Positions 8,473-17,860 of a DNA stretch of 64,000 nucleotides are shown piece by piece. How positions within the stretch are numbered: position 1 is the first letter of the stretch; each line of letters starts with the position of its first letter. The stretch comes from Enterococcus_D sp050529585 (GTDB taxonomy: Bacteria; Bacillota; Bacilli; Lactobacillales; Enterococcaceae): positions 1,116,001 through 1,180,000 of the forward strand of contig NZ_CP172882.1 of the NCBI RefSeq assembly GCF_050529585.1. Reading direction: 5' to 3'. Below the pieces are notes generated by a model. That model was not told the DNA's origin and did no database searches. It saw only the letters and a program-made list of their open reading frames with translations. Both the position numbers and the translations under genes were made by a program.

Positions 8473-8955
8473 ATGTTGAACAAAAAAATCGTCCAAACTG
8501 CCCATGACTATCAAACATTAATGGATTTGATTCAATCGATTTGGCCTGAGGTGTTCGAACCAATCATCGGAAAAGCACAAGTCGATTATATGCTGGCTCA
8601 TTATCAATCATTGGAAGTGATCAAAAAAGAGATCCAAGCTGGTGCGGTATATCTGATTCTAGAAGCAGATGGTCAGCCAGTGGGCTATACGGCTTACGAA
8701 GAAACAGACAAGCAAGTTTACTTAAGTAAATTGTACCTAGATAAGACCACCAGAGGAAAAGGCTATGCTAGTGCCATTTTCGATTGGTATGAGGCTTTGG
8801 CTCAAGGGAAGACATTGCATTTGAATGTCAACAAATATAACAAACAAGCAATTGCTGTATACGAACATCGAGGCTTTGTAAAAGTGGGGCAACGGGTAGC
8901 CGATATCGGTGATGGATTTGTGATGGATGATTATATTTTTGAGAAGCGGTGTTAA
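8473..8955 (+). CDS. GNAT-family N-acetyltransferase
   Basis: This 160-aa protein has the GNAT acetyl-CoA binding motif A (LYLDKTTRGKGYASAIFD, with RGKGYA as the pyrophosphate loop) and the following Asn-rich strand (LNVNKYNKQAIAVYEHRGF). The ATG at 8473 has GAGGGA 8 nt upstream; a GTG at 8458 overlaps that site. The substrate is unknown. It stands alone between intergenic regions. Confidence 0.85.
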   Translation: MLNKKIVQTAHDYQTLMDLIQSIWPEVFEPIIGKAQVDYMLAHYQSLEVIKKEIQAGAVYLILEADGQPVGYTAYEETDKQVYLSKLYLDKTTRGKGYASAIFDWYEALAQGKTLHLNVNKYNKQAIAVYEHRGFVKVGQRVADIGDGFVMDDYIFEKRC

Positions 8956-9114
8956 GTGTGCTATCGGGATAGAAGCGTGGATAGCAAAGAAGACCAAAGA
9001 ATATCGATTGCAATCGATGAATTGTTCAAATCAGAAGCGCAACATATTTTACATTAGGGCAATGAATAGCAACATTCATCAAAGAACAAGGCAATACTTT
9101 TTAAATAAAAATGC

Positions 9115-9163
9115 AAAAATATCGACTCGAAACTTTTTAAAGTTTTAGGGTCGATATTTTTTT
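9115..9163 (+). terminator. Intrinsic terminator
   Basis: A 12-bp stem (AAAAATATCGAC with GTCGATATTTTT) ends in T-rich sequence. It lies about 160 bp after the GNAT gene and probably ends its transcript. The rest of 8956-9400 shows no convincing gene. Confidence 0.7.
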
Positions 9164-9415
9164 GGAAAATATGAGATACATTTTAAGAGCAACTAAAGAT
9201 TATTGAGGTGTCTTCATTGAGTGTTTGGATAAAAGAGATCATTTTGATTGTTGTCTTTTAATGTGGCAAAATGAAATGTGATGTGTCGAAAATCGATAGA
9301 TATATTAATCATGGTGTTCGAATTCTTCGTATGATAGATGGATGGCCAGGATTGAATAATTATCAAAGGGACTGTGACAATCGAGAAATACATCTATGAC
9401 AAAAAACGCTTTCAA

Positions 9416-9449
9416 TGGAAGCGCTTCTCGCATTTGCAGCAAGTATAAT
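9416..9449 (+). promoter_or_regulatory. Promoter region of the PRD regulator with a cre-like site
   Basis: TATAAT at 9444-9449 has no good -35 box. Instead TGGAAGCGCTTCTC (9416-9429), a partial match to the CcpA cre consensus, covers that position, with another half-like element AAAAAACGCTTTCA at 9401-9414. This suggests catabolite control; the match is imperfect. Confidence 0.4.
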
Positions 9450-9471
9450 ATAGATGTCAGGAGGGGAAGAA

Positions 9472-11520
9472 ATGAACGAGCGGATCCGAAAGATAATCAC
9501 ATATTTAATCAAAAAACCAGAAGCAAAGATGGCTGAGCTGACGAGTGAACTTTCCTTGACGAAAAGACAAATAAATTACGCAATTCAACAATTCAACGAA
9601 GAACTTTCTGAAAATCAGTTTCCAGTGATCATGAGAAACCACGTAGGAGATTTTATGATTCCATTGGAGGTGCTTAGACTTTTTTCAACAAGTATCGGGG
9701 AGGATAGTCTTACATATAAAGAACAGTTGCTTTCTGAAAATGAACGAATAGCATGTATGATTTGTTATTTATGTACAAGGATTGATTATATCGGGATGAA
9801 TCATTTAGTGGATGTGTTAATGGTTAGCCGAAATACAGTACAAGAGGACTTGAAGAAAGCCGAATGGCTTGTTAGCAAGTATGCACTTTCAATTCACTAT
9901 GATCGTCAAGATGGGTATCAACTACGAGGTTTAGAAAGAAGAATATTGCAATTACTTTCTGATTTGGTGAAGCAATATCAATTTCTGAGACAACAAGAAA
10001 TGAAGAATCGTTTGGCACCAGATGTGTCGGAAGAAGACGTGATCCATCTGATACACAATATGGAGCAAATGCTTCATTTGAGTTATTCAGATGAATCAAT
10101 CGATTATCTGCAAGTTTCTGTCAGATTTTCTTTGCAAAGAGCAATGCAACAATTACCTGGTAATGATCGCCATGTTCAAAATGATATTTCGACTACACCC
10201 GAATATAAATTTTTAAAAGTCTTATTACAAGATACGACATGGTCCCCTATCGACATAAACGCCCAAGCTTGGATTGCCTTATTATTTTTAACTTCAAATA
10301 TATTTGAACGTAAGACAACACAAATGTTTGATTCGGATCAAACATTGCGTCAATTGATAGACGACATGATCACGAACTTTGAAAATCAAACATTGATTAT
10401 GATTGAAGACCGAGATATGTTTCAACGACGTATACTTGGACATTTACGTCCTGCTTGTTTTCGAATCAAATATCATTTGAGTTTAGGTGTCTACACTTTG
10501 GACAGTTTGGTTCAGGATAGTAATCATGCAATTTTAAATGGCTTGATGAAGGAACTGATTGTTCCGATAGAAAATTGGTTAGGCCAAGCTTTTCCTGCGG
10601 ATGAGTTAGAGTTACTCTCATATTATTTTGGTTTCCAATTGAGTAGCCCTGGTAATACTGTTTTACAAAAACCTCGCGCTGTCGTCGTTTGCGCAAATGG
10701 CGTGATGGTATCTAAACTTATGCAAGAAAATTTAAAAAAACTTTTTCCTGAACTTCATTTTTTGGCTTCGTTTTCTGTACGTGATTTTTATAGATTTAGT
10801 TCAGACTATGATTTGGTGTTTACGACAACAGCGTTGAAGAGTGACTTACCTCAGTTTATTATTGATCCGATTATGTCTTATAAGGAACAAATCAGTTTAA
10901 GGTATCGCGTCCTTAAAGATTTGGGATTAAATGAAATCGATCGTTCGGTGGATGAGTTGATGCAAGTGATACGCAAATACGCTGAAGTTCATGATTCGAA
11001 AATGTTGATTGAAGAGTTGGAATATTTTTTATTAAGAGAAAAACAAGACTCACCTTTGGAAAATACCAAAGTTTTGCCTGCATTAACGAATTACTTGAAA
11101 CCAGAGTTTATCAAAATCATCGATCATCCAATACCTTGGCAAAAAGCAATTGAGCTGGCATGCCAACCCTTACTGACACATCAAATAATCGACCAATCAT
11201 TTATTGTGGATTGTTTGAAGCAAATTGAAACAGATGGTTATGCTGGATACCTAGGACCAAACACATGTATTCCCCATACTACAGTAGAACATGGGGTCAT
11301 GAAAGATGGTATCAGTTTGTTGGTTTCTAGAAAACCAATCGATTTTCCAAATGGACAATCGGTTCATTTTATATTTCCTTTGTCTTTTTATGACTTAACA
11401 AAGCACTTAAAAGCGGTCAATCAACTGGCGTCTATTAGTGGTGATCAACAATCAATGGATACACTATTAAATGCGCCGGATACTAAAACAATCTACCAAT
11501 TTTTAAGGCAGATCACTTAA
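9472..11520 (+). CDS. PRD-containing PTS-regulated transcription activator (MtlR/GatR type)
   Basis: The 682-aa protein has two N-terminal helix-turn-helix regions (about 5-55, and about 90-140 with VSRNTVQEDLKKAEWL), two PTS regulation domains in the middle, an EIIB-like domain with Cys at about 407 (VVVCANGV) and a C-terminal EIIA-like domain with His at about 602 (CIPHTTVEHG). Such regulators are switched by PTS phosphorylation. The ATG at 9472 follows AGGAGGGG; a start at 9454 would lie before that site. The next gene follows after 11 nt, so it likely activates its own operon of sugar-acid genes. Confidence 0.9.
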   Translation: MNERIRKIITYLIKKPEAKMAELTSELSLTKRQINYAIQQFNEELSENQFPVIMRNHVGDFMIPLEVLRLFSTSIGEDSLTYKEQLLSENERIACMICYLCTRIDYIGMNHLVDVLMVSRNTVQEDLKKAEWLVSKYALSIHYDRQDGYQLRGLERRILQLLSDLVKQYQFLRQQEMKNRLAPDVSEEDVIHLIHNMEQMLHLSYSDESIDYLQVSVRFSLQRAMQQLPGNDRHVQNDISTTPEYKFLKVLLQDTTWSPIDINAQAWIALLFLTSNIFERKTTQMFDSDQTLRQLIDDMITNFENQTLIMIEDRDMFQRRILGHLRPACFRIKYHLSLGVYTLDSLVQDSNHAILNGLMKELIVPIENWLGQAFPADELELLSYYFGFQLSSPGNTVLQKPRAVVVCANGVMVSKLMQENLKKLFPELHFLASFSVRDFYRFSSDYDLVFTTTALKSDLPQFIIDPIMSYKEQISLRYRVLKDLGLNEIDRSVDELMQVIRKYAEVHDSKMLIEELEYFLLREKQDSPLENTKVLPALTNYLKPEFIKIIDHPIPWQKAIELACQPLLTHQIIDQSFIVDCLKQIETDGYAGYLGPNTCIPHTTVEHGVMKDGISLLVSRKPIDFPNGQSVHFIFPLSFYDLTKHLKAVNQLASISGDQQSMDTLLNAPDTKTIYQFLRQIT

Positions 11521-11531
11521 GGAGGAAGAAG

Positions 11532-12149
11532 ATGGATAGATTAGATTATCCACGTTTTACGATTATTATGCGAGGATATACGTATGACCAGGCGAATGCA
11601 ATTTTGCAAGCGATGAAAGGATTTGAGCAAGATTTCGCCGTGGAGATGACATTAAATACTGAACATGCACTACAACATATTCGTAAGTTGAACGAAATTT
11701 ATGGTGAAAATATTTTGATTGGCGCTGGTACCGTCAGATCTTTAGCGGATGCTAAAGCAGCTGTTGAAGCTGGAGCAAAATTTTTATTAGGACCTCATAC
11801 ATTTTCGCAAGAAATGTTGACATATGCACATGAGCATGCGGTTCTAGCTGTTCCTGCAGCAATGACGCCATCTGAAATCAATGACATGTTTGCTAAAGGA
11901 GCGGATATAGTTAAAGTGTTTCCGGCAACCGTTGTTACATCACAATTTTTCTCAGATGTTCAAGCACCTTTAGGAAAATTACCACTGATGGCTGTCGGTG
12001 GTGTCAATGCAAATAATGCAAGCGATTTTCTTAATAAAGGTGCGAGTTATTTAGGTTTTGGTTCGAAATTATTCAATCAAACTGATTTACTTGCTGGAGA
12101 TATTGACAGTTTGGCGGCTTCACTTCAAACAATTGTATCTTTGGCTTAA
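11532..12149 (+). CDS. KDPG/KDPGal-type aldolase
   Basis: This 205-aa class I aldolase of the KDPG/KHG family cleaves 2-keto-3-deoxy-6-phospho sugar acids to pyruvate and glyceraldehyde 3-phosphate. The catalytic Glu at about 38 (FAVEMTLNT) and Schiff-base Lys at about 128 (IVKVFPATVV) are present. GGAGGAAGAAG precedes the ATG. Its place in an operon with a DgoD-type dehydratase suggests 2-keto-3-deoxy-6-phosphogalactonate as substrate (DgoA role), but the gluconate isomer cannot be excluded. Confidence 0.9.
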   Translation: MDRLDYPRFTIIMRGYTYDQANAILQAMKGFEQDFAVEMTLNTEHALQHIRKLNEIYGENILIGAGTVRSLADAKAAVEAGAKFLLGPHTFSQEMLTYAHEHAVLAVPAAMTPSEINDMFAKGADIVKVFPATVVTSQFFSDVQAPLGKLPLMAVGGVNANNASDFLNKGASYLGFGSKLFNQTDLLAGDIDSLAASLQTIVSLA

Positions 12150-12161
12150 GGAGGAAAAAGT

Positions 12162-12620
12162 ATGGATGTAACATTAGATGAAGAACTAGTATTTCGTAAT
12201 ATAAAAGCAAATTCAGATAAAGAAGTATTGGCTTACCTAGCAAACCAGCTTTATCAAAAGGGGTTTGTAAAACAAGCATATATCAAAGCAATTCAGGCGC
12301 GAGAGATGGAATACCCAACAGGTCTCCCATCTACCCAACCTGGTGTAGCGATCCCTCATGCAAATTATGAACTGGTCCATCATACGACCTTAGCAATTGC
12401 TACGTTAGATAAACCAATCAATTTCCATAACATGGAAGAAAATGCTTCGTTACTGCCTATACAGATTGTCATCATGATGGCGATTGGAGAGCCTCATGGT
12501 CAAGTAGAAATGCTTCAAAAAATAGTACGGATTATTCAGGATGAACCTTTAAGAAAACAAATGATCGCCGCAGAATCAGATGTCGTATTACTCAATTTAT
12601 TAAAAAAGGCAATTGCCTAA
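12162..12620 (+). CDS. PTS EIIA component, galactitol/fructose family
   Basis: This 152-aa EIIA of the mannitol/fructose/galactitol type has the phosphorylated His at about 66 in GVAIPHANYEL. It passes phosphate from HPr to the EIIB encoded next. AGGAGG lies before the start. It resembles GatA in length and motif. It belongs to the operon running from 9472 to 15995. Confidence 0.9.
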   Translation: MDVTLDEELVFRNIKANSDKEVLAYLANQLYQKGFVKQAYIKAIQAREMEYPTGLPSTQPGVAIPHANYELVHHTTLAIATLDKPINFHNMEENASLLPIQIVIMMAIGEPHGQVEMLQKIVRIIQDEPLRKQMIAAESDVVLLNLLKKAIA

Positions 12621-12638
12621 AAATAGGAGGAAAAGAAA

Positions 12639-12923
12639 ATGAAACGTATTTTAATTGCATGTGGAAATGGAATTGCAACATCAACAGTGGTGGCATCAAA
12701 AGTGAAAGAGTATTTAAGTGAACATGGTGTTGAAGTCTCAACGACGCAAACAAAATTAATGGAAGTACCGAGTAAAGTACAAGATTACGATTTATTGGTC
12801 ACTACAGGACAATTTGAAGGACAGACAGGAGATGTACCGGTTGTAAAAGGCATGCCAATTTTAACTGGAATCGGTGCTGATCAAACAATGGAAGAAATTT
12901 TAAATCATTTAAACAAAAACTGA
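12639..12923 (+). CDS. PTS EIIB component, galactitol family
   Basis: This 94-aa EIIB has the phospho-Cys at residue 8 in the N-terminal loop (ILIACGNGIATST), as in GatB. It transfers phosphate to the incoming substrate bound by EIIC. TAGGAGG precedes the start, 18 nt after the EIIA stop. Confidence 0.92.
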   Translation: MKRILIACGNGIATSTVVASKVKEYLSEHGVEVSTTQTKLMEVPSKVQDYDLLVTTGQFEGQTGDVPVVKGMPILTGIGADQTMEEILNHLNKN

Positions 12924-12942
12924 GAAATAAGGAGAGAATACA

Positions 12943-14304
12943 ATGAATATTGTAATGAATGTGTTTAACTTCTTTATTGATGCAGGACCAACAGTGATGT
13001 TGCCAGTCATCATCACAATTATCGGGATGATATTTGGACTAAAAATATCTCGTGCATTCAAATCTGGTTTAACATTGGGCATTGGGTTTGCAGGAATCAA
13101 ATTGATTTTGGATTTTATGACAACAAATGTCGGACCTGCGGCCAAGGCGATGGTTGATCGTACCGGGGTACAACTAGATGCTTTAGATGTTGGGTGGGGA
13201 TCAATTGCCGCTGTAACATGGGCTTCTCCGATAATTGCTTTATTGATTTTTGCCATTTTGATCGTAAATATTATCATGTTGATTCTAAAACGTACCCAAA
13301 CATTAGATGTAGATATTTGGAATTATCACCATATGGCTATCGTAGGTGTAATGGTCTATTTTGTTACTAAAAATGTTGCATTAGGTGTCGGTGCTTCAGT
13401 TGTGATGGCAGTCGTCACTTTTAAATTGTCAGATTGGTCACAGCCGCTTGTTGAAGATTTCTTTGGTATTCCTGGAGTATCTTTACCAACTGTCTCAGCG
13501 CTTTCTTCATTGGTGATTGCATGGCCTTTGAACTGGTTATTAGATCGTATCCCTTTATTTAGAAATTCTACATTTACAATTAAAGACGCCCAAAAATATC
13601 TTGGTTTTTTTGGAGATTCAATGATTATGGGTGGAGTCATCGGAATTGCTATCGGCTTCTTAGCTGGTTACGATATTAAAGCAGTGCTTCAGCTGGGTGT
13701 CAGTATGTCTGCAGTGTTGGTCTTGATTCCTAAAATGACCTCACTCTTTATGGAAGGATTAATGCCCATCTCTGATGCAGCGCAAAAATGGTCACAAAAG
13801 AAATTCAAAGGTCGTCGTTTATTCATTGGTTTAGATGCCGCAGTCGTTGTTGGTAATCCGGATGTTATTACAACTGCATTGATTATTATCCCATTAACGA
13901 TTGCAACGGCACTTGTATTACCTGGTAATCGGGTCTTGCCTTTTGCAGATTTAGCAGTGGTACCTTTTCGTGTAGCAATGGTTGTTGCACTTACAAGAGG
14001 GAATCTATTGAAAAATATTATTATTGGTTTAGTTGTTACCGCTTCATTATTGTGGTGTGGTTCTGCAACATCTCCGATTTTAACTGAGATTGCGAAACAA
14101 GTAGGCATTGATTTAGGTTCTAGCTCAATGTTGATTTCATCATTTGCGGCAACATCAATGATTCAAAGCTACCTTGTTTTCCTAGCCTTTACTTATAATC
14201 CATTGATTGGCATTCCAGTTCTATTGCTTGCTTTTGGTGGCGTATGGTACTTCTTTGAAGGAATTAAGAAAATCAATCGTGAATCGGTAGTAGAACAGCA
14301 TTAG
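12943..14304 (+). CDS. PTS EIIC component, galactitol family (GatC type)
   Basis: This 453-aa membrane permease of the EIIC-Gat family has 9-12 predicted hydrophobic segments and the typical N-terminus NFFIDAGPTVMLPVIITIIG. GatC of E. coli is of similar length (about 450). The substrate is probably a sugar acid such as galactonate rather than galactitol, because no polyol dehydrogenase is present and a DgoD-type dehydratase follows directly. That assignment is inferred from context. Confidence 0.9.
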   Translation: MNIVMNVFNFFIDAGPTVMLPVIITIIGMIFGLKISRAFKSGLTLGIGFAGIKLILDFMTTNVGPAAKAMVDRTGVQLDALDVGWGSIAAVTWASPIIALLIFAILIVNIIMLILKRTQTLDVDIWNYHHMAIVGVMVYFVTKNVALGVGASVVMAVVTFKLSDWSQPLVEDFFGIPGVSLPTVSALSSLVIAWPLNWLLDRIPLFRNSTFTIKDAQKYLGFFGDSMIMGGVIGIAIGFLAGYDIKAVLQLGVSMSAVLVLIPKMTSLFMEGLMPISDAAQKWSQKKFKGRRLFIGLDAAVVVGNPDVITTALIIIPLTIATALVLPGNRVLPFADLAVVPFRVAMVVALTRGNLLKNIIIGLVVTASLLWCGSATSPILTEIAKQVGIDLGSSSMLISSFAATSMIQSYLVFLAFTYNPLIGIPVLLLAFGGVWYFFEGIKKINRESVVEQH

Positions 14305-14343
14305 TCAATACCCTTTCATGGAATAGAAAGAGGAGGATAAGAA

Positions 14344-15492
14344 TTGAAAATATCTAAGATTACAGTTTATAAAGTAAAACCTCGTTGGATTTTTGTGAAA
14401 GTTTCGACGGATGAAGGCATTGAAGGTTGGGGAGAGATGATCTCTGGTACAAAAACTGAAACAGTAGTAGCTGGTGCTTATGAAATAGGTAATCGCTTTC
14501 TCGTGGGGCAAAACCCGTTTGAGATTGAACGCTTATTTCAAGTGATGCATCGTTCATTTTTTCGAGGTGGACCCATTCAGGGTACAATCGTTTCAGGACT
14601 AGAGATGGCCTTATGGGATATCAAAGGAAAGGCATTGCAAGTGCCTATCTATGAACTGTTAGGTGGCGCAGCCAGAGATCGTATCAAAGTCTATTCTTGG
14701 ATTGGCGGCGATCGTCCGAATGAAGTTGTCGCACAAGCACAAGACCGCTTTGATCGTGGATTTACTGCTGTCAAAATGAACGCAACGGAAGAATTGCACT
14801 ATATAGATTCCTATGAAAAAGTAGAAGAAGTAGTCGAACGGGTGGCCTCAATACGTGAAAAATTTGGCTATAAATTAGATATAGGCGTTGACTTTCATGG
14901 TAGGGTGCATAAACCAATGGCCAAAGTATTAGCAAAAGCTTTAGAGCCTTATCATCCAATGTTTCTTGAAGAGGTAGTGCTGCCAGAGAATGAGGAACAT
15001 TTTAAAGAAGTCGCTCACTCAGTTGCTGTCCCTTTGGCAACTGGAGAAAGACTATATACTAGATGGCAATTCAAGTCGATAATACAAGAAGGCGCAATTG
15101 ATATTATCCAACCAGATGTGGCATTATGCGGAGGTATTCTTGAGACACGTAAAATAGCTGCAATGGCTGAAGCATACGATATCGCTGTTGCCCCTCATGC
15201 ACCGTATGGGCCAATTGCATTAGCAGCTACGCTTCAAGTTGATTCATGTACACCAAACGTATTTATTCAAGAACAAAGTTTGGGTATTCACTATAATAAG
15301 GGATTCGATTTATTAGATTTTATTAAAAACAAAGAAGTATTTTCGTACAAAGATGGCTATGTTGATTTGCCAAATAAACCAGGTTTGGGTCTTGAAATGG
15401 ATGAAGACCGTATTAAGGAAATTGCTCAAGAAGGATTGGTATGGACAAATCCACAGTGGAAGAACTACGATGGTACCATCGCAGAATGGTAG
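14344..15492 (+). CDS. dgoD: D-galactonate dehydratase family protein (DgoD type)
   Basis: This 382-aa enolase-superfamily protein has exactly the length of E. coli DgoD, and its catalytic and metal residues fall at the same numbers: Asp183 and His185 (VDFHGR), Glu209 (FLEEVV), Glu235 (TGERLY), His285 (APHAPYGP). DgoD turns D-galactonate into 2-keto-3-deoxygalactonate. If the PTS delivers a 6-phosphate, this copy would have to act on the phosphorylated acid, which would be unusual. The ATG codon has a GAGGAGG site upstream. Confidence 0.88.
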   Translation: MKISKITVYKVKPRWIFVKVSTDEGIEGWGEMISGTKTETVVAGAYEIGNRFLVGQNPFEIERLFQVMHRSFFRGGPIQGTIVSGLEMALWDIKGKALQVPIYELLGGAARDRIKVYSWIGGDRPNEVVAQAQDRFDRGFTAVKMNATEELHYIDSYEKVEEVVERVASIREKFGYKLDIGVDFHGRVHKPMAKVLAKALEPYHPMFLEEVVLPENEEHFKEVAHSVAVPLATGERLYTRWQFKSIIQEGAIDIIQPDVALCGGILETRKIAAMAEAYDIAVAPHAPYGPIALAATLQVDSCTPNVFIQEQSLGIHYNKGFDLLDFIKNKEVFSYKDGYVDLPNKPGLGLEMDEDRIKEIAQEGLVWTNPQWKNYDGTIAEW

Positions 15493-15509
15493 TGAGGAGG
15501 TAAATTCAA

Positions 15510-15995
15510 ATGGCAGAAGCAATCATTGTGATGGTCTTTCTCATTTTGTTGATGTTTATGCAGATAAGAGAGCAATATCGAATCACATTGGCAGCAAAGA
15601 GAAGTCGAATCAAGCAAATTCTTGCTCTAACACTTGCAATCATGGTTTTAGGTATTTTCTGGCCAGAACAAGTAGCTGATCAAATCAAATTGTTTGCTTT
15701 TGCTGTCTTGATCTGCGCAATCGGGTTTTTAAAAGATGGTTTGGCCAACGATCATTTGGTAAAATTTGGTGTGTTAAATGGAGAGTATCGACAGTTTGTA
15801 ACAATCCAAATTGAAGCCGCAGCAAAGGGACAATCATTTGTCACCTTTTACAAAAGAAAAAACAATTATTTCTCATTGTTTTTTGAGGCCTCACCTGATG
15901 TTCTTGAAACATACTTTAATGATTTAGGATTTTCAGAAAAAATAATTAATGGTGAAATCTCTAAAGAAAAAAAGAAAGCCATTGACATAAACTAG
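15510..15995 (+). CDS. Small membrane protein at the end of the sugar-acid PTS operon
   Basis: This 161-aa protein has about three hydrophobic segments in residues 1-75 (the first is AIIVMVFLILLMFM), then a soluble C-terminal part with mixed strands. GAGGAGG precedes the start, 17 nt after dgoD. I do not recognise the family. Its position suggests an accessory role for the PTS or for membrane localisation, but nothing in the sequence proves this. A second unrelated small membrane protein sits next to the EIIC of the neighbouring operon. Confidence 0.75.
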   Translation: MAEAIIVMVFLILLMFMQIREQYRITLAAKRSRIKQILALTLAIMVLGIFWPEQVADQIKLFAFAVLICAIGFLKDGLANDHLVKFGVLNGEYRQFVTIQIEAAAKGQSFVTFYKRKNNYFSLFFEASPDVLETYFNDLGFSEKIINGEISKEKKKAIDIN

Positions 15996-16036
15996 AAAAA
16001 CCGGTTGATGCAAAACTGCATCAATCGGTTTTTTTG
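15996..16036 (+). terminator. Intrinsic terminator of the sugar-acid operon
   Basis: A 16-bp stem (AAAAACCGGTTGATGC with GCATCAATCGGTTTTT, one G-T pair) ends in seven T. It separates the two sugar operons. Confidence 0.88.
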
Positions 16037-16239
16037 TATTTTCACATATGAAATCAAGATACACAAGTCATTATGATTTCGTTGGAATAATGGTTGGAAC
16101 GTCAAATATAGTTTTTTAGCCATTTTCAATCAAAATCTTATGAGAAATGTTATCTGAGTGTCACAGTTATCATACAACATTTTTTATTTTCATCATTTAC
16201 TTACAGTGTTTCCTATGCTATCATTTCTTGTGTAAACAT

Positions 16240-16260
16240 TATAATGTTATAATTAGGAGG
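16240..16260 (+). promoter_or_regulatory. Promoter region of the amino-sugar-acid operon
   Basis: Two overlapping-phase TATAAT boxes (16240-16245 and 16248-16253) lie just before the AGGAGG site of the EIIC gene. No good -35 box is seen at 17 bp, so an activator may be needed. No regulator gene is encoded in the operon. Confidence 0.4.
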
Positions 16261-16266
16261 AGTTAT

Positions 16267-17568
16267 ATGAACGGGTTTGTTGCATTTATTGAAGAAAAAT
16301 TGATGCCAGTTGCGAATAAAGTAGGGATGCAACGGCATATGGTGGCGATTAGGAAAGGAATCATTGCTACTTTGCCATTGACGATCGTTGGTTCATTCTT
16401 CACGATACTGTTGAATTTTCCAATTGAATCAGTCGCAGCATTGATTGAACCTTATCGTGAAGTACTGGATATTCCATTTCGTTATACTGTTGGATTATTG
16501 GCACTATATGCTACGTTTGGTATTGCTTCATCATTGGCAAAAAGTTATCAATTAGATTCCTTAACAGCAGGGATTTTGGCAACTATGTCATTTCTTGTAA
16601 CCGCTGCCCCGCCAATTCGTATCTTTGATTCAGTTGAAGGGATCATTGATTCGGGCAGATATATCAATGTTGCGAATCTAGGCTCGGGTTCTTTATTTGG
16701 TGCGATCGTGACAGCGATTCTCTCAGTAGAAATATACCGCTTCTTTATTGTCAAAAATATTACGATCAAAATGCCAGATGGTGTACCGCCTGAGGTAACA
16801 AACTCATTTATGGCGTTGATTCCTGGCGGTGCCATTTTGGTCTTGTTTTGGGTGATCCGACATATTATTGGTTTTGATATCAATGCATTTTTAAGCAACA
16901 TGTTGATGCCGTTGAAAGATATTTTAGCCGGCAATAGTTTGTTCGGTGGTTTATTGACAGTGTTCTTGATTTGTTTCTTCTGGGTATTAGGAATCCATGG
17001 TCCAGCTATCATGGGACCAGTGATTCGTCCATTTTGGGATATTTCAATTGCGGAAAATATGGATGCTTTCCAATTATCCGGAAATGCCCATGACTTGCCA
17101 AACATTTTTACTGAACAATTCCTGCAATGGTTTGTTTGGATCGGTGGTGCGGGGACAACCCTTGCATTGGTGGTATTATTTGTATTCTCAAAATCAAAAT
17201 ATTTGAAACAGTTGGGTCGACTATCCTTACTGCCAGGTTTGTTCAATATCAATGAACCCGTGATTTTTGGGGCGCCAATCGTGATGAACCCTATTTTGGG
17301 GATTCCATTTCTAGTCGCACCACTGATTACGACAACGATTTCTTACTTTGCAACCACAACTGGTATTGTACCAATGATGGCGGCTCGTTTAGGGTTTGCG
17401 ATTCCCGCCCCGATAGCTGCGTGGATGAGTACCAACTGGAGTATTGCAGCAGGTGTCTTAGTCATTGTGAATTTCTTGATTACATTAGCTATTTATTATC
17501 CATTCTTTAAAGTTTTTGAAAAACAACAAATTGAACGGGAATTAGCTGAAGAAACGACTGAAGCATAA
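16267..17568 (+). CDS. PTS EIIC component, lactose/cellobiose family
   Basis: This 433-aa EIIC of the Lac/Cel family has about ten membrane segments, an N-terminus FIEEKLMPVANKVGMQRHMV and a GIHGPAIMGPVIRPFWD signature. The start at 16267 follows TAGGAGGAG; upstream codons to 16147 lie in the promoter. There is no partner EIIA or EIIB in the operon, so it must borrow them from elsewhere. This family normally carries beta-linked disaccharides, which fits the glycosidase encoded two genes on. Confidence 0.9.
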   Translation: MNGFVAFIEEKLMPVANKVGMQRHMVAIRKGIIATLPLTIVGSFFTILLNFPIESVAALIEPYREVLDIPFRYTVGLLALYATFGIASSLAKSYQLDSLTAGILATMSFLVTAAPPIRIFDSVEGIIDSGRYINVANLGSGSLFGAIVTAILSVEIYRFFIVKNITIKMPDGVPPEVTNSFMALIPGGAILVLFWVIRHIIGFDINAFLSNMLMPLKDILAGNSLFGGLLTVFLICFFWVLGIHGPAIMGPVIRPFWDISIAENMDAFQLSGNAHDLPNIFTEQFLQWFVWIGGAGTTLALVVLFVFSKSKYLKQLGRLSLLPGLFNINEPVIFGAPIVMNPILGIPFLVAPLITTTISYFATTTGIVPMMAARLGFAIPAPIAAWMSTNWSIAAGVLVIVNFLITLAIYYPFFKVFEKQQIERELAEETTEA

Positions 17569-17602
17569 AGACGAAACTTTGATAGAAGAAAGAGGTGCAT
17601 AT

Positions 17603-17860
17603 ATGGTCATCTATGCCATGGTATTATTTTTTGGTTGCCAAATATGGTCAGCCAAATCATCATTTGCCAAAAAAATACAACATCTTTCATTTTGGAAAAT
17701 CATTTTGCTGGTTATTGGCTTGATTGCGGCAGCGATTTTCTTGAGTCGAGGGTTTCCTTTTGCATCATTTTTGATCTGCACGACAACGATAGTTTGCAGT
17801 TCGCTCTTGTTTACACGATTTATGACTTTCTATGAAGAATTGAGGTTGAATAAATTTTGA
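17603..17860 (+). CDS. Small membrane protein next to EIIC
   Basis: This 85-aa protein has three hydrophobic stretches (YAMVLFFGCQI, IILLVIGLIAAAIFL, FLICTTTIVCSSLLF) and a charged C-terminus. AGAGGTGC lies before the ATG at 17603; the frame opens at 17579. It ends 4 nt inside the start of the next gene, so translational coupling is likely. Family not recognised. Confidence 0.7.
   Translation: MVIYAMVLFFGCQIWSAKSSFAKKIQHLSFWKIILLVIGLIAAAIFLSRGFPFASFLICTTTIVCSSLLFTRFMTFYEELRLNKF

Noticed and set aside
16548..17252. 234-codon minus-strand frame inside the EIIC gene
   Set aside because: It is antisense to a well-supported EIIC gene and has no ribosome binding site; its composition mirrors the membrane protein on the other strand.
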